Assembly (NCBI RefSeq): GCF_002050515.1 | Contig: NZ_LTAY01000059.1 | Span: 145,031 to 209,030, forward strand | Direction of reading: 5' to 3' | DNA from: Clostridium thermobutyricum DSM 4928 | Lineage (GTDB): Bacteria > Bacillota > Clostridia > Clostridiales > Clostridiaceae | Length of the DNA stretch: 64,000 bases | Shown: piece after piece, positions 36,262 to 43,962 of the stretch | How the letters are laid out: each line of letters begins with the position of its first letter | How positions within the stretch are numbered: position 1 is the stretch's first letter | Made by a program: the position numbers and the translations under genes | The notes under the pieces: model-generated | Seen by the model: only the letters and a program-made list of their open reading frames with translations | Database searches by the model: none | Told to the model about the DNA's origin: nothing

Positions 36262-36576
36262 TTTAGATTTAGGAAGATAGTTAAATAGCTATCTTCCTTT
36301 TAAATTAAAAAAACTACCGAATAAAATAACTTCGGTAGTTTCTTTTTTATAAAATTTTGTTGAATAGATAATATTAAATTATATTCCTTAAAAAGGAGAT
36401 ATATGCAAGGAATTTAATTTGTATATACTAAATATGCAAAAAATTAAATAAATTTGTAAAAATAAAATATAAATAATGGTTGTATGGGTATAAAATTTCT
36501 GTCTAGTCAAATAATAATAGGGAAATAAAGAAAATAAGTTTTAGTTTTTAAAACTTTAAGGAGGTTTATATAAATT
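36262..36576. other. prsA-spoVT intergenic region
   Basis: After the two terminators, about 220 nt of AT-rich DNA leads to the spoVT ribosome site (AAGGAGG). A TATACTA at 36424-36430 resembles a forespore sigma -10 element but no matching -35 was found, so I do not call a promoter. Confidence 0.6.
36270..36350 (+). terminator. tandem terminators after prsA
   Basis: Two successive hairpins with T tracts: AGGAAGATAG / CTATCTTCCT (36271-36298) and AAACTACCGAA / TTCGGTAGTTT (36311-36341). Confidence 0.9.
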
Positions 36577-37116
36577 ATGAAAGCAACAGGAATTGTAAGA
36601 AGAATCGATGATTTAGGTAGAGTTGTTATACCAAAAGAAATAAGAAGAACATTAAGAATCAGAGAAGGAGACCCTTTAGAAATATTTACTGATAGAGAGG
36701 GTGGAGTTATATTAAAAAAATATTCTCCAATTGGAGAGTTAACAGACTTCTCTAAGGAATATGCTGAAAGTCTTCAACAAACAGTAGGAAATATTGTTAT
36801 AATCGCTGATAAAGATGCATTTATATCATCTTCAGGAGCTTCTAAAAAAGAATATATTGATAGAAAAATAAGTCCTGATTTAGAAGAAATTATGGAAGGA
36901 AGAAAAGTTGTTCACTTAACAGGAGATAAAGTAATTCCTTTACATAATGATGAAATTGCTAATGAAATAAAAGAAGAAGTTATTGCACCTATTATAGCTG
37001 AAGGAGATGCTATAGGGGCAGTAATCATAATGTCAAAAACTGATAGCAAATTTGGTGAAGTTGAATTAAAAGTTGCTGAAGCAGCTGCATCATTCTTAGG
37101 AAAACAAATGGAATAA
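36577..37116 (+). CDS. spoVT: stage V sporulation protein T
   Basis: Forespore transcription regulator of the AbrB family; controls many late sporulation and germination genes. Residues 1-50 are the swapped-hairpin AbrB DNA-binding domain (ATGIVRRIDDLGRVVIPKEIRRTLRIREGDPLEIF); ~55-178 form the GAF-like C-terminal domain. The 179-aa length is that of SpoVT rather than the ~90-aa AbrB. AAGGAGG ribosome site. Position between prsA and spoVB-like is conserved. Confidence 0.96.
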   Translation: MKATGIVRRIDDLGRVVIPKEIRRTLRIREGDPLEIFTDREGGVILKKYSPIGELTDFSKEYAESLQQTVGNIVIIADKDAFISSSGASKKEYIDRKISPDLEEIMEGRKVVHLTGDKVIPLHNDEIANEIKEEVIAPIIAEGDAIGAVIIMSKTDSKFGEVELKVAEAAASFLGKQME

Positions 37117-37196
37117 TAGTACATAATTAAAAAATAGTAATAATACCTCTAAACTTTAAATACTAATAATAGAAAAGAAAAGTTTGGAGGTATTTT

Positions 37197-38735
37197 ATGA
37201 GAAAGCAATCCTTGATAAAAGGAAGTTTAGTTTTAGGGTTAGCTGGAATAATAGCGAAATTTCTTGGCCTATTTTTCAGATGGCCTCTTATAATGTTAAT
37301 TGGTGATGAAGGGATTGGTTTTTATCAAATGTCTTATCCACTTTTAATGTTTTTTGTTGCAATTGCATCAGGAGTTCCAGTGGCTATTTCTAAAATAGTA
37401 TCTGAAAATAATGCTGTTGGAGATATAGAAGGAAGTTTTAAAGTTGTTAAATCTTCAACACATTTAATGTTATTATTAGGAACAGTAACAAGTGTTATAT
37501 TATTTGTATTTGCTAAGCCAATTATACACTTATTAAAATGGGATTCTAAAGCTTATTATTCTCTAATTGGAATATCATTTGCGCCATTAGTATTATCAAT
37601 AATGACAATATTTAGAGGTTTTTTTCAAGGCCTACAAAATATGACTCCATCAGCAGTTTCTCAAGTGTTAGAACAATTTGGAAGGGTAGTTTGTGGAGTT
37701 GGACTAGCAGTGTTATTGTTACCAATGGGAATAGAATTTGCTGCTGGAGGAGCAGCGTTTGGTGCTGCTGCAGGTGGGATTCTTGGAGGATCATATCTTT
37801 TTTATAAATATAGAAAAGTTAGAAAAGAATGTGGAATAAAAAAAATAAAAACAAGCCCAGAAATATTAGATAAAATTTTAAAAATAGCTGCGCCAATTTC
37901 ATTAGCAGCAACTGTTAGTACAGTTATGAGTTTAATAGATTCTATATGCATACCACAAAAATTATTAGAAGCTGGGTATACTAGTCAGCAATCAACAATT
38001 CTTTATGCTCAATTAACAGGTAAAGCTGCAGTAATAGTTAATATTCCAATGACATTATCAATAGCCTTATGTGCATCTTTAGTTCCTATTATTGCTGAAA
38101 GTTATATATTGAATAAAAAGAGAGAAGTAAATAATAAAGTTGAATTAGCTATTAAAATATCTGGTGTTGTAGCAATACCTTGTATGGTAGGAATATTTAT
38201 ATTAGCAGAACCTATAATGAAATTGGTTTTTCAAGGGAGATTTGAAGGAGTAGAGATTTTAAGATATATGGGAATAACTATACCATTTATAATATTAACG
38301 CAAACTACAACCTCAATATTACAAGGTGTAGGTAAATATGTTTTACCAGTAATAACTTTAGTAATAGGATGTGTAATAAAATTAGGATTAACATTAGTTT
38401 TAGTACCAAATCCTAAAATAAATATTTATGGAGCTGTTATAGCAAGTATTGTTGCATATATAGTAGTAGCCATAATGAATATAATAATATTGAAATTTGT
38501 ATTAAAGGTTAGAACGAGAGTTCATAATAACCTAATAAAACCGGTTTATGCTTCCATAGGAATGGGAGTATGTGTATTCTTGTCATATAAATTTATGTTT
38601 TTATACACAGGAAGTAATGGTATATCTTGCTTAATATCAATATTTTTAGGTATTATAATATATATAACGTTAATTATGCTTATGAAAGTATTTAAGGTAA
38701 GCGAAGTAATGGATAGATTACCTAGATTTAAATAA
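37197..38735 (+). CDS. SpoVB-like polysaccharide/lipid flippase (MATE/MVF superfamily)
   Basis: A 512-aa membrane protein with about 12-14 helices, related to Bacillus SpoVB/YabM and MurJ-type exporters. It starts with KGSLVLGLAGIIAKFLGLFFRWPL, a family hallmark, and contains MTIFRGFFQGLQNMTPSAVSQVLEQ near residue 140. These proteins flip lipid-linked glycans, including cortex precursors in sporulating cells. GGAGG ribosome site. Lies at the spoVB locus between spoVT and mazG, so SpoVB is the likeliest identity, though a vegetative paralogue cannot be excluded. Confidence 0.9.
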   Translation: MRKQSLIKGSLVLGLAGIIAKFLGLFFRWPLIMLIGDEGIGFYQMSYPLLMFFVAIASGVPVAISKIVSENNAVGDIEGSFKVVKSSTHLMLLLGTVTSVILFVFAKPIIHLLKWDSKAYYSLIGISFAPLVLSIMTIFRGFFQGLQNMTPSAVSQVLEQFGRVVCGVGLAVLLLPMGIEFAAGGAAFGAAAGGILGGSYLFYKYRKVRKECGIKKIKTSPEILDKILKIAAPISLAATVSTVMSLIDSICIPQKLLEAGYTSQQSTILYAQLTGKAAVIVNIPMTLSIALCASLVPIIAESYILNKKREVNNKVELAIKISGVVAIPCMVGIFILAEPIMKLVFQGRFEGVEILRYMGITIPFIILTQTTTSILQGVGKYVLPVITLVIGCVIKLGLTLVLVPNPKINIYGAVIASIVAYIVVAIMNIIILKFVLKVRTRVHNNLIKPVYASIGMGVCVFLSYKFMFLYTGSNGISCLISIFLGIIIYITLIMLMKVFKVSEVMDRLPRFK

Positions 38736-38749
38736 AAAGGAGATATTAT

Positions 38750-40219
38750 ATGATTAAGATAATAGGATTAGGTCCGGGAGCACCAGAAGCACTTACAGTA
38801 GGAGCTTTAATGCTTTTAGAAAACAGTGATAATATATTTTTTAGAACAGAAATTCACCCAACTGTTGATTTTATAAAGGAAAAGGATATAAAGTTCGAAA
38901 CATATGATGAATACTATAACAAGTATGATAGTTTTGATGATGTTTATATGAATATTGCAAAAGATTTAATAATAAAAGAAAAAGAACTTGAGAGCGATAT
39001 AGTATACGCAGTTCCTGGGCATCCTTTAGTTGCAGAAAAATCTGTTTCTAATCTTATGAGACTTTGTGATGAAAACAACATAGAATATGAAATACTTCCA
39101 GCTGTAAGTTTTATAGATGCTATGATGGATAGATTAGAAATAGATCCAATTGAAGGATTAAAGGTAATAGATGCTTTTGATATACAAAATCAGATATTAG
39201 ACAAGAGAATTGGAACAATAATAACTCAAGTTTATAATCCTTTTATAGCTTCAGAAGTTAAATTAAAATTATTAGAATCTTATAAAGATGAAACAGAAAT
39301 AATTTATGTAAGAGCTGCAGGTGTAAAAGGTGTAGAAAGCATAAGAACTATACCTTTATATGAGCTTGATATGCAAGAAGATATAGATTATCTAACTTCA
39401 ATTTATATTCCAAAAGACATAAATAATAAAAAAGATATTTATGATTTAATTCAAATAGTAGATGTATTAAGAGGTGAAGGAGGATGTCCTTGGGATGCAG
39501 AGCAAACTCATGAGAGTCTTAGAAATGCAATAATTGAAGAAAGCTATGAAGTTGCTGATGCAATAGATAAAGAAGATGATAATGCATTAATTGAGGAGCT
39601 TGGGGATGTATTATTACACGTAATTTTCCATGCTGCAATAGGAAAAGAAGACTGCTATTTTGATTTTGGAGACATAATAAATGGAATATGTGAAAAGATG
39701 ATGTATAGACATCCTCATGTATTTAAAAGTGAGAAAGTTTCTGGGGCAGAAGAAGTAGTAGAAAATTGGGATGAATTAAAGAAAACTGAAAAAGGATTCA
39801 GTACAATAACTGAAGAGTTAGAGGCAATTGCAAATTCACTTCCAGGACTAATAAAAGCTCATAAAGTTCAAAAGAAAGCTAGTAGAGTAGGATTTGATTG
39901 GACAGAAAATCAAGTGGAAGAGGCTTCGAATAAAGTGAAAGAAGAGTTAAACGAAGTTTTAGATGTATATAAAACTGGAGAAGAGGATAAAATAAAAGAA
40001 GAGATAGGAGATTTATTCTTCGCATGCGTTAATGTAAGTAGATTTTTAAACGTAAATGAAGAAGAAGCTATTAATTTATCAATTAAGAAATTTATAAGAA
40101 GATTTAAATATATAGAAGAAAATTCTATAAAAAAAGGTAAAAATCTAAATGAAATGACATTAAAAGAAATGGATGAACTTTGGGAAGAGGCGAAAAAATT
40201 AGAAAATAGCACTCTATAG
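38750..40219 (+). CDS. mazG: YabN-type fusion: tetrapyrrole-methylase-like domain plus MazG pyrophosphohydrolase
   Basis: A 489-aa fusion. Residues ~1-225 are a SAM-dependent (tetrapyrrole) methylase-like domain (IIGLGPGAPEALTVGALMLLE). Residues ~240-485 are two MazG units with the Mg-binding EExxE helix (LRNAIIEESYEVADAIDKEDDNALIEELGD) and the second EELNEVLDVYKTGEEDKIKEEIGDLFF. MazG hydrolyses NTPs, cleaning the nucleotide pool; the methylase role is unclear. GGAGA ribosome site, 14 nt after the flippase. Same locus and fusion as B. subtilis yabN. Confidence 0.94.
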   Translation: MIKIIGLGPGAPEALTVGALMLLENSDNIFFRTEIHPTVDFIKEKDIKFETYDEYYNKYDSFDDVYMNIAKDLIIKEKELESDIVYAVPGHPLVAEKSVSNLMRLCDENNIEYEILPAVSFIDAMMDRLEIDPIEGLKVIDAFDIQNQILDKRIGTIITQVYNPFIASEVKLKLLESYKDETEIIYVRAAGVKGVESIRTIPLYELDMQEDIDYLTSIYIPKDINNKKDIYDLIQIVDVLRGEGGCPWDAEQTHESLRNAIIEESYEVADAIDKEDDNALIEELGDVLLHVIFHAAIGKEDCYFDFGDIINGICEKMMYRHPHVFKSEKVSGAEEVVENWDELKKTEKGFSTITEELEAIANSLPGLIKAHKVQKKASRVGFDWTENQVEEASNKVKEELNEVLDVYKTGEEDKIKEEIGDLFFACVNVSRFLNVNEEEAINLSIKKFIRRFKYIEENSIKKGKNLNEMTLKEMDELWEEAKKLENSTL

Positions 40220-40332
40220 AAGGAATTTCAGAATTTGTGGAGAATATAATACTTTGTTGAAAACTATACTGTAAATCTAGTTGTATTATTTAAATTTTTT
40301 ACAAAAGTATTGAATAATTTAATTAATCGGTG

Positions 40333-40361
40333 TAGACTAGTTAAAAAAGTAATAATATAAT
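40333..40361 (+). promoter_or_regulatory. probable hup promoter
   Basis: TAGACT (40333-40338) and TATAAT (40356-40361) with a 17-nt spacer, about 80 nt before the HU gene. Confidence 0.5.
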
Positions 40362-40441
40362 AGGGTAAGTAAGTATAGTACATAATTAAGAGTTAACAAG
40401 TACTATAAATAAATAGCTTGTTATTTAAGGAGGATGTAATT

Positions 40442-40720
40442 GTGAATAAAGCAGAATTAATCACTAGTATGGCTGAAAAGTCTAAATTAACTAAAAAAGA
40501 TGCAGAATTAGCATTAAAAGCATTCATTGAAAGCGTTGAAGAAGCATTAGAAAATGGTGAAAGAGTTCAATTAGTTGGATTCGGTACTTTCGAAACTAGA
40601 GAAAGAGCAGCTAGAGAAGGAAGAAACCCAAGAACTAAAGAAACTATAAAAATCGCTGCTTCAACAGTTCCAGTATTCAAAGCTGGTAAAGAATTTAAAG
40701 AAAAAGTAAACAATAAGTAA
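40442..40720 (+). CDS. hup: HU-family DNA-binding protein
   Basis: Histone-like nucleoid protein, 92 aa from the GTG at 40442; AAGGAGG lies 8 nt upstream, which rules out the longer ATG-initiated form from 40418. Sequence MNKAELITSMAEKSKLTKKD and the arm region GFGTFETRERAAREGRNPRT with IxxxxVPxFKAGK are classic HBsu/HU. It bends and compacts DNA without strict sequence preference. Own promoter and terminator, so probably highly expressed independently of its neighbours. Confidence 0.96.
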   Translation: MNKAELITSMAEKSKLTKKDAELALKAFIESVEEALENGERVQLVGFGTFETRERAAREGRNPRTKETIKIAASTVPVFKAGKEFKEKVNNK

Positions 40721-40741
40721 TTGAAATATAATACTTAATTT

Positions 40742-40769
40742 AAAGCCCGAGGTAACTCGGGTTTTTTTA
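40742..40769 (+). terminator. terminator after hup
   Basis: GC-rich stem CCCGAG / CTCGGG with GTAA loop and seven Ts. Confidence 0.92.
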
Positions 40770-40792
40770 CTACTTAGAAAAGGAGAAAAAAT

Positions 40793-41035
40793 ATGAGATT
40801 AGATAAATATTTAAAAGTTTCAAGGTTAATAAAAAGAAGAACAGTAGCTAAAGAAGCTTGTGAAAGTGAAAGAGTAACTATAAATGGAAAAATAGCTAAA
40901 TCATCAACAACTGTTAAAGAAGGAGATGTAATAGAGATAACTTTTGCAAATAGAAGTTTAAAAGCTGAAATAATAAATATAGCAGAACATGTTAGAAAAG
41001 ATGATGCAAAAGAAATGTATAGAATAATTGAATAG
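40793..41035 (+). CDS. rqcP: S4-domain ribosome quality-control protein RqcP (YabO)
   Basis: An 80-aa S4 RNA-binding protein (MRLDKYLKVSRLIKRRTVAKEACESERVTINGK, split here only in description). The B. subtilis orthologue YabO/RqcP joins RqcH on stalled 50S subunits and helps poly-alanine tailing of the nascent chain. AGGAGA ribosome site. Placed between hup and yabP as in other Firmicutes. HslR-type heat-shock S4 proteins are similar, but the locus favours RqcP. Confidence 0.92.
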   Translation: MRLDKYLKVSRLIKRRTVAKEACESERVTINGKIAKSSTTVKEGDVIEITFANRSLKAEIINIAEHVRKDDAKEMYRIIE

Positions 41036-41137
41036 TATTTATAAAAAATGTATAGAATTAATTTTAGAATAAAGAATATAGTAAAATAATTTGTCATATA
41101 TTCATAAAGAGAAATACTCTATAAAGGAGAAAAAAAT

Positions 41138-41437
41138 ATGGATAAGACAAAAAATCCTATTCAAACAAAAGTTTCAAGTATATCATTAGAAAACCGAAGA
41201 AAGATGTTATTAACAGGAGTTAATGAGGTTTTAAGCTTTAATGATGAGAAAATAATATTAAATACAGTTTTAGGGAAGTTAAACATAAAAGGACAAAACC
41301 TAAAAATGAATAAGCTTGATGTAAAGAATGGAGATGTTATTGTAGATGGATATATAACAAGTCTTATATACAATAACAAAAAAGACAAAAAGAAGAGAAG
41401 CTTAATTCGACTTATACGTAGAAAGAGGGTGGAGTAA
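41138..41437 (+). CDS. yabP: sporulation protein YabP
   Basis: A 99-aa member of the YabP/YqfC family, needed for proper spore formation in Bacillus and made in the mother cell. The region SSISLENRRKMLLTGVNEVLSFNDEKIIL followed by LGKLNIKGQNLKMNKLDVKNGDVIVDGYI is characteristic. The last residues are strongly basic. AGGAGA ribosome site. Its stop overlaps the yabQ start (TAATG), so translation is coupled. Confidence 0.93.
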   Translation: MDKTKNPIQTKVSSISLENRRKMLLTGVNEVLSFNDEKIILNTVLGKLNIKGQNLKMNKLDVKNGDVIVDGYITSLIYNNKKDKKKRSLIRLIRRKRVE

Positions 41438-41826
41438 TGCCTCTAAATACGGGAGTACAGTTAGATATAGTTATTTATAGCCTTTTAGCTGGTGTTATTG
41501 TAGGAAGTTTATTTGATGTTTATAGAATAATTCGCGGAAAAGACACTTTTAAAATAGTTATAGTAATAGAGGACATATTATTTTGGACACTAAGTGCCGT
41601 AATAGTGTTTGCATTTTTACTTTACAATAATTATGCGTTTATGGGACCATATGTATATCTATTTATATGTGTAGGATTAATAATATACTTAAAGCTTCTT
41701 AGCAGATTTATTTATTCATTTGAAGTATTTATATTGAGCTCTATAGGAAAAATATTGAGAATAAGCTATAAAAATGCAACATATCCAATAAGATTTATAT
41801 ATTATAAAACAACACATAAAGAATAA
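41437..41826 (+). CDS. yabQ: spore cortex biosynthesis protein YabQ
   Basis: A 129-aa membrane protein with three or four helices; in Bacillus YabQ localises to the forespore outer membrane and is required for cortex formation. The N-terminal half QLDIVIYSLLAGVIVGSLFDVYRIIRG is the YabQ hallmark. Overlaps yabP by 1 nt; ribosome site GGTGGAG lies in the end of yabP. Followed by divIC after 78 nt. Confidence 0.92.
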   Translation: MPLNTGVQLDIVIYSLLAGVIVGSLFDVYRIIRGKDTFKIVIVIEDILFWTLSAVIVFAFLLYNNYAFMGPYVYLFICVGLIIYLKLLSRFIYSFEVFILSSIGKILRISYKNATYPIRFIYYKTTHKE

Positions 41827-41904
41827 ATATACTAAAAAAGGCTTGAATAAACATGTACTAATGTTTAAAATGGAAATATGAGAATTAAAAATGGGGTACT
41901 ATAG

Positions 41905-42195
41905 ATGAGAAAGGTGTTAAAGGGTAAAAATCTAATATTCTTACTATTAAGTGGAATTTTTCTTATTGGGTTTGTAAAGCAAGAGATAGCTTTGAATGAT
42001 ATAAAGAAAGATATATCCACTAAAAAAACTGAATTACAGCAGTTGAAAGATAAGAATAAAATACTAGAGGAAAAAATAAAAATTGCAAATACAGATGAAT
42101 ATATTGAGACCTTAGCTAGAGAAAGACTTGACATGGTTAAACCAGGTGAAGAAGTAATAAAAGACAAAAAAGGTGACTCAAATTCAAAAAATTAG
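41905..42195 (+). CDS. divIC: septum formation initiator family protein (DivIC/FtsB-like)
   Basis: A 96-aa bitopic protein: short cytoplasmic N-terminus, one membrane helix (~10-26) and an extracellular coiled coil (DIKKDISTKKTELQQLKDKNKILEEKIKIA) with the terminal LARERLDMVKPGEEV motif. In the divisome, DivIC works with FtsL and DivIB to activate septal peptidoglycan synthesis. Ribosome site weak. Locus yabQ-divIC-yabR is conserved. Confidence 0.88.
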   Translation: MRKVLKGKNLIFLLLSGIFLIGFVKQEIALNDIKKDISTKKTELQQLKDKNKILEEKIKIANTDEYIETLARERLDMVKPGEEVIKDKKGDSNSKN

Positions 42196-42253
42196 GTTAT
42201 TATTATTTAATAGCATATATATTTATTTAAAATTAAGGAGGAATCTTTTAAAG

Positions 42254-42661
42254 ATGAGCTTAGCGGCAGGAAACATATTAGAAGGTAAAGTGGTAAACAT
42301 CACAAATTTCGGAGCGTTTGTAGAGGTAGAAGGTGGAAGTACTGGTTTAGTCCATATTTCTGAAGTAGCAGATTCTTTTGTAAAAGATATAAAAGAACAT
42401 TTAAAAGAGGGAGATAAGGTTAAGGTTAAAGTTATTTCAATTGAAGATAATGGAAAAATAAGCTTATCTATAAAACAGGGAACACCAAAACCAAAAAAAT
42501 CTACTAAACCTGCAGACTTCGATTGGACATCAGAAAAGAAAAAGGTATCAGGAAACTTCGAAGATAAACTTTCTAAGTTTCTAAAAGATAGCGAAGAAAG
42601 AATGATTGATGTTAAAAAACACCAAGAATTCAGAGGAAAGAACAGTAAAAAGAACTATTAA
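42254..42661 (+). CDS. yabR: S1 RNA-binding domain protein (YabR)
   Basis: A 135-aa protein whose first ~75 residues are an S1 domain (GNILEGKVVNITNFGAFVEVEGGSTGLVHISEVADSFVKD, a single beta-barrel). The C-terminal part is basic and low in complexity. RNA-binding, role unknown; homologues are called general stress protein 13 or YabR. Start at the ATG at 42254 after AAGGAGGA; a longer in-frame form from 42173 would overlap divIC. Terminated at 42706-42741. Confidence 0.9.
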   Translation: MSLAAGNILEGKVVNITNFGAFVEVEGGSTGLVHISEVADSFVKDIKEHLKEGDKVKVKVISIEDNGKISLSIKQGTPKPKKSTKPADFDWTSEKKKVSGNFEDKLSKFLKDSEERMIDVKKHQEFRGKNSKKNY

Positions 42662-42705
42662 TTAGTTAATTTGAAGAAATGAATTTATATAAATCTATTG
42701 AATTA

Positions 42706-42741
42706 GAAAAGTCTTTAATCAGCATGATTAAAGGCTTTTTA
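42706..42741 (+). terminator. terminator after yabR
   Basis: A 14-bp stem (with G-U pairs) AAAGTCTTTAATCA / TGATTAAAGGCTTT around GCA, ending in a T-run. Confidence 0.88.
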
Positions 42742-42792
42742 TTAAATTAAATAAAAAAATATATATTAAATAAAAAAAATTCAAAAAAAGCG

Positions 42793-42821
42793 TTGACATA
42801 AATATATACATACTATATAAT
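42793..42821 (+). promoter_or_regulatory. consensus promoter of the Leu/fMet/Met tRNA operon
   Basis: Perfect TTGACA (42793-42798) and TATAAT (42816-42821) with a 17-nt spacer, 34 nt before the first tRNA. Confidence 0.92.
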
Positions 42822-42854
42822 AAACCTTGTCGTCAGGGACAAAACAAATTTTAA

Positions 42855-42943
42855 GCCGAAGTGGCGGAACTGGCAGACGCACAGGACTTAAAATCCTGCG
42901 GTGGTTAAACACCGTACCGGTTCGATTCCGGTCTTCGGCACCA
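42855..42943 (+). tRNA. tRNA-Leu (TAA), copy 1
   Basis: Class II tRNA of 89 nt with a long variable arm, encoded CCA, 7-bp acceptor GCCGAAG / CTTCGGC and anticodon TAA in the loop CTTAAAA. First of seven tRNAs in the array. Confidence 0.97.
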
Positions 42944-42974
42944 AAATTTTTTTGCTTGATAGATAATTTAATAT

Positions 42975-43050
<76 letters not shown>

Positions 43051-43056
43051 TTACAT

Positions 43057-43133
43057 GGCGGAATAGCTCAGCTGGCTAGAGCATTCGGTTCATACCCGAA
43101 GGGTCGTAGGTTCAAGTCCTATTTCCGCTACCA
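43057..43133 (+). tRNA. elongator tRNA-Met (CAT), copy 1
   Basis: 77 nt with CCA, acceptor GGCGGAA pairing with TTCCGCT (first pair G-U), anticodon loop TTCATAC. A lysidine-modified tRNA-Ile2 also reads CAT, but this body matches clostridial elongator Met. Confidence 0.9.
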
Positions 43134-43150
43134 TTTAAACTTGTTGTCTT

Positions 43151-43239
43151 GCCGAAGTGGCGGAACTGGCAGACGCACAGGACTTAAAATCCTGCGGTGG
43201 TTAAACACCGTACCGGTTCGATTCCGGTCTTCGGCACCA
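43151..43239 (+). tRNA. tRNA-Leu (TAA), copy 2
   Basis: Identical to copy 1 over 89 nt, including CCA. Confidence 0.97.
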
Positions 43240-43270
43240 AGTTTTTTTAAAATGACAGAAAATTCAATAT

Positions 43271-43346
<76 letters not shown>

Positions 43347-43352
43347 TTATGT

Positions 43353-43429
43353 GGCGGAATAGCTCAGCTGGCTAGAGCATTCGGTTCATACCCGAAGGGT
43401 CGTAGGTTCAAGTCCTATTTCCGCTACCA
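43353..43429 (+). tRNA. elongator tRNA-Met (CAT), copy 2
   Basis: Identical to copy 1. Confidence 0.9.
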
Positions 43430-43436
43430 CTGTCAA

Positions 43437-43525
43437 GCCGAAGTGGCGGAACTGGCAGACGCACAGGACTTAAAATCCTGCGGTGGTTAAACACCGTACC
43501 GGTTCGATTCCGGTCTTCGGCACCA
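43437..43525 (+). tRNA. tRNA-Leu (TAA), copy 3
   Basis: Identical to copies 1 and 2; last tRNA, directly before the terminator. Confidence 0.97.
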
Positions 43526-43527
43526 AG

Positions 43528-43559
43528 ATAGATCTAAGATTTCTTAGATCTATTTTTTT
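43528..43559 (+). terminator. terminator of the tRNA array
   Basis: A perfect 12-bp stem ATAGATCTAAGA with its complement and a 2-nt centre, then six Ts. Confidence 0.93.
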
Positions 43560-43962
43560 ATTCATTTTTAATTTAACATTCAAAAAGTAATTTAGATATT
43601 AAATATTATTCAAATGTTTAGAAGTATTCTTATAAAAATCAATGTTAAAAAATATAAACATATAGTATATGCACAAAGTAGAGTTTATTATGAAAAAAGT
43701 TTTTTCTAATAAACTCTTTATTTTTACAATGGTCTACAAAATTAGAGAAATACAGTTAAATAAAGTAATAGTGCTATTTTGATGAATTTTATTGAATATA
43801 TATAGATAAATGTGTAAAGAAATTTATGAAATAATATTGTATAAATAAGTGAAATGTAATGAATAATGTCAATCGATTTTATAAAAATAAGGCATATAAT
43901 GACAAGAAATTAATTTTATAGTTGATATAATTATCTTACAAAAAATGGAAAGGAGATAATTT
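43560..43962. other. intergenic interval before spoIIE
   Basis: A 403-bp AT-rich stretch with the orphan terminator (43680-43725), a TATAAT at 43895-43900 that is the likely spoIIE -10, and TGTCAAT (43867-43873) upstream that resembles a Spo0A box. The ribosome site AAGGAGA precedes spoIIE. No gene seen. Confidence 0.65.
43680..43725 (+). terminator. orphan terminator-like hairpin
   Basis: Arms GAGTTTATTA / TAATAAACTC (43681-43690, 43707-43716) continue inward as GAAAAA / TTTTTC, and TTTATTTTT follows. No gene lies between the tRNA terminator and this hairpin, so it may end a short unannotated RNA or be a backup. Confidence 0.6.

Noticed and set aside
40225..40239. CodY-like GAATTTCAGAATTTG after mazG
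   Set aside because: Only about 10 of 15 matches and far from a promoter that would make sense.
43690..43785. 31-codon frame starting in the orphan terminator hairpin
   Set aside because: No ribosome site, and its start lies inside a terminator stem.
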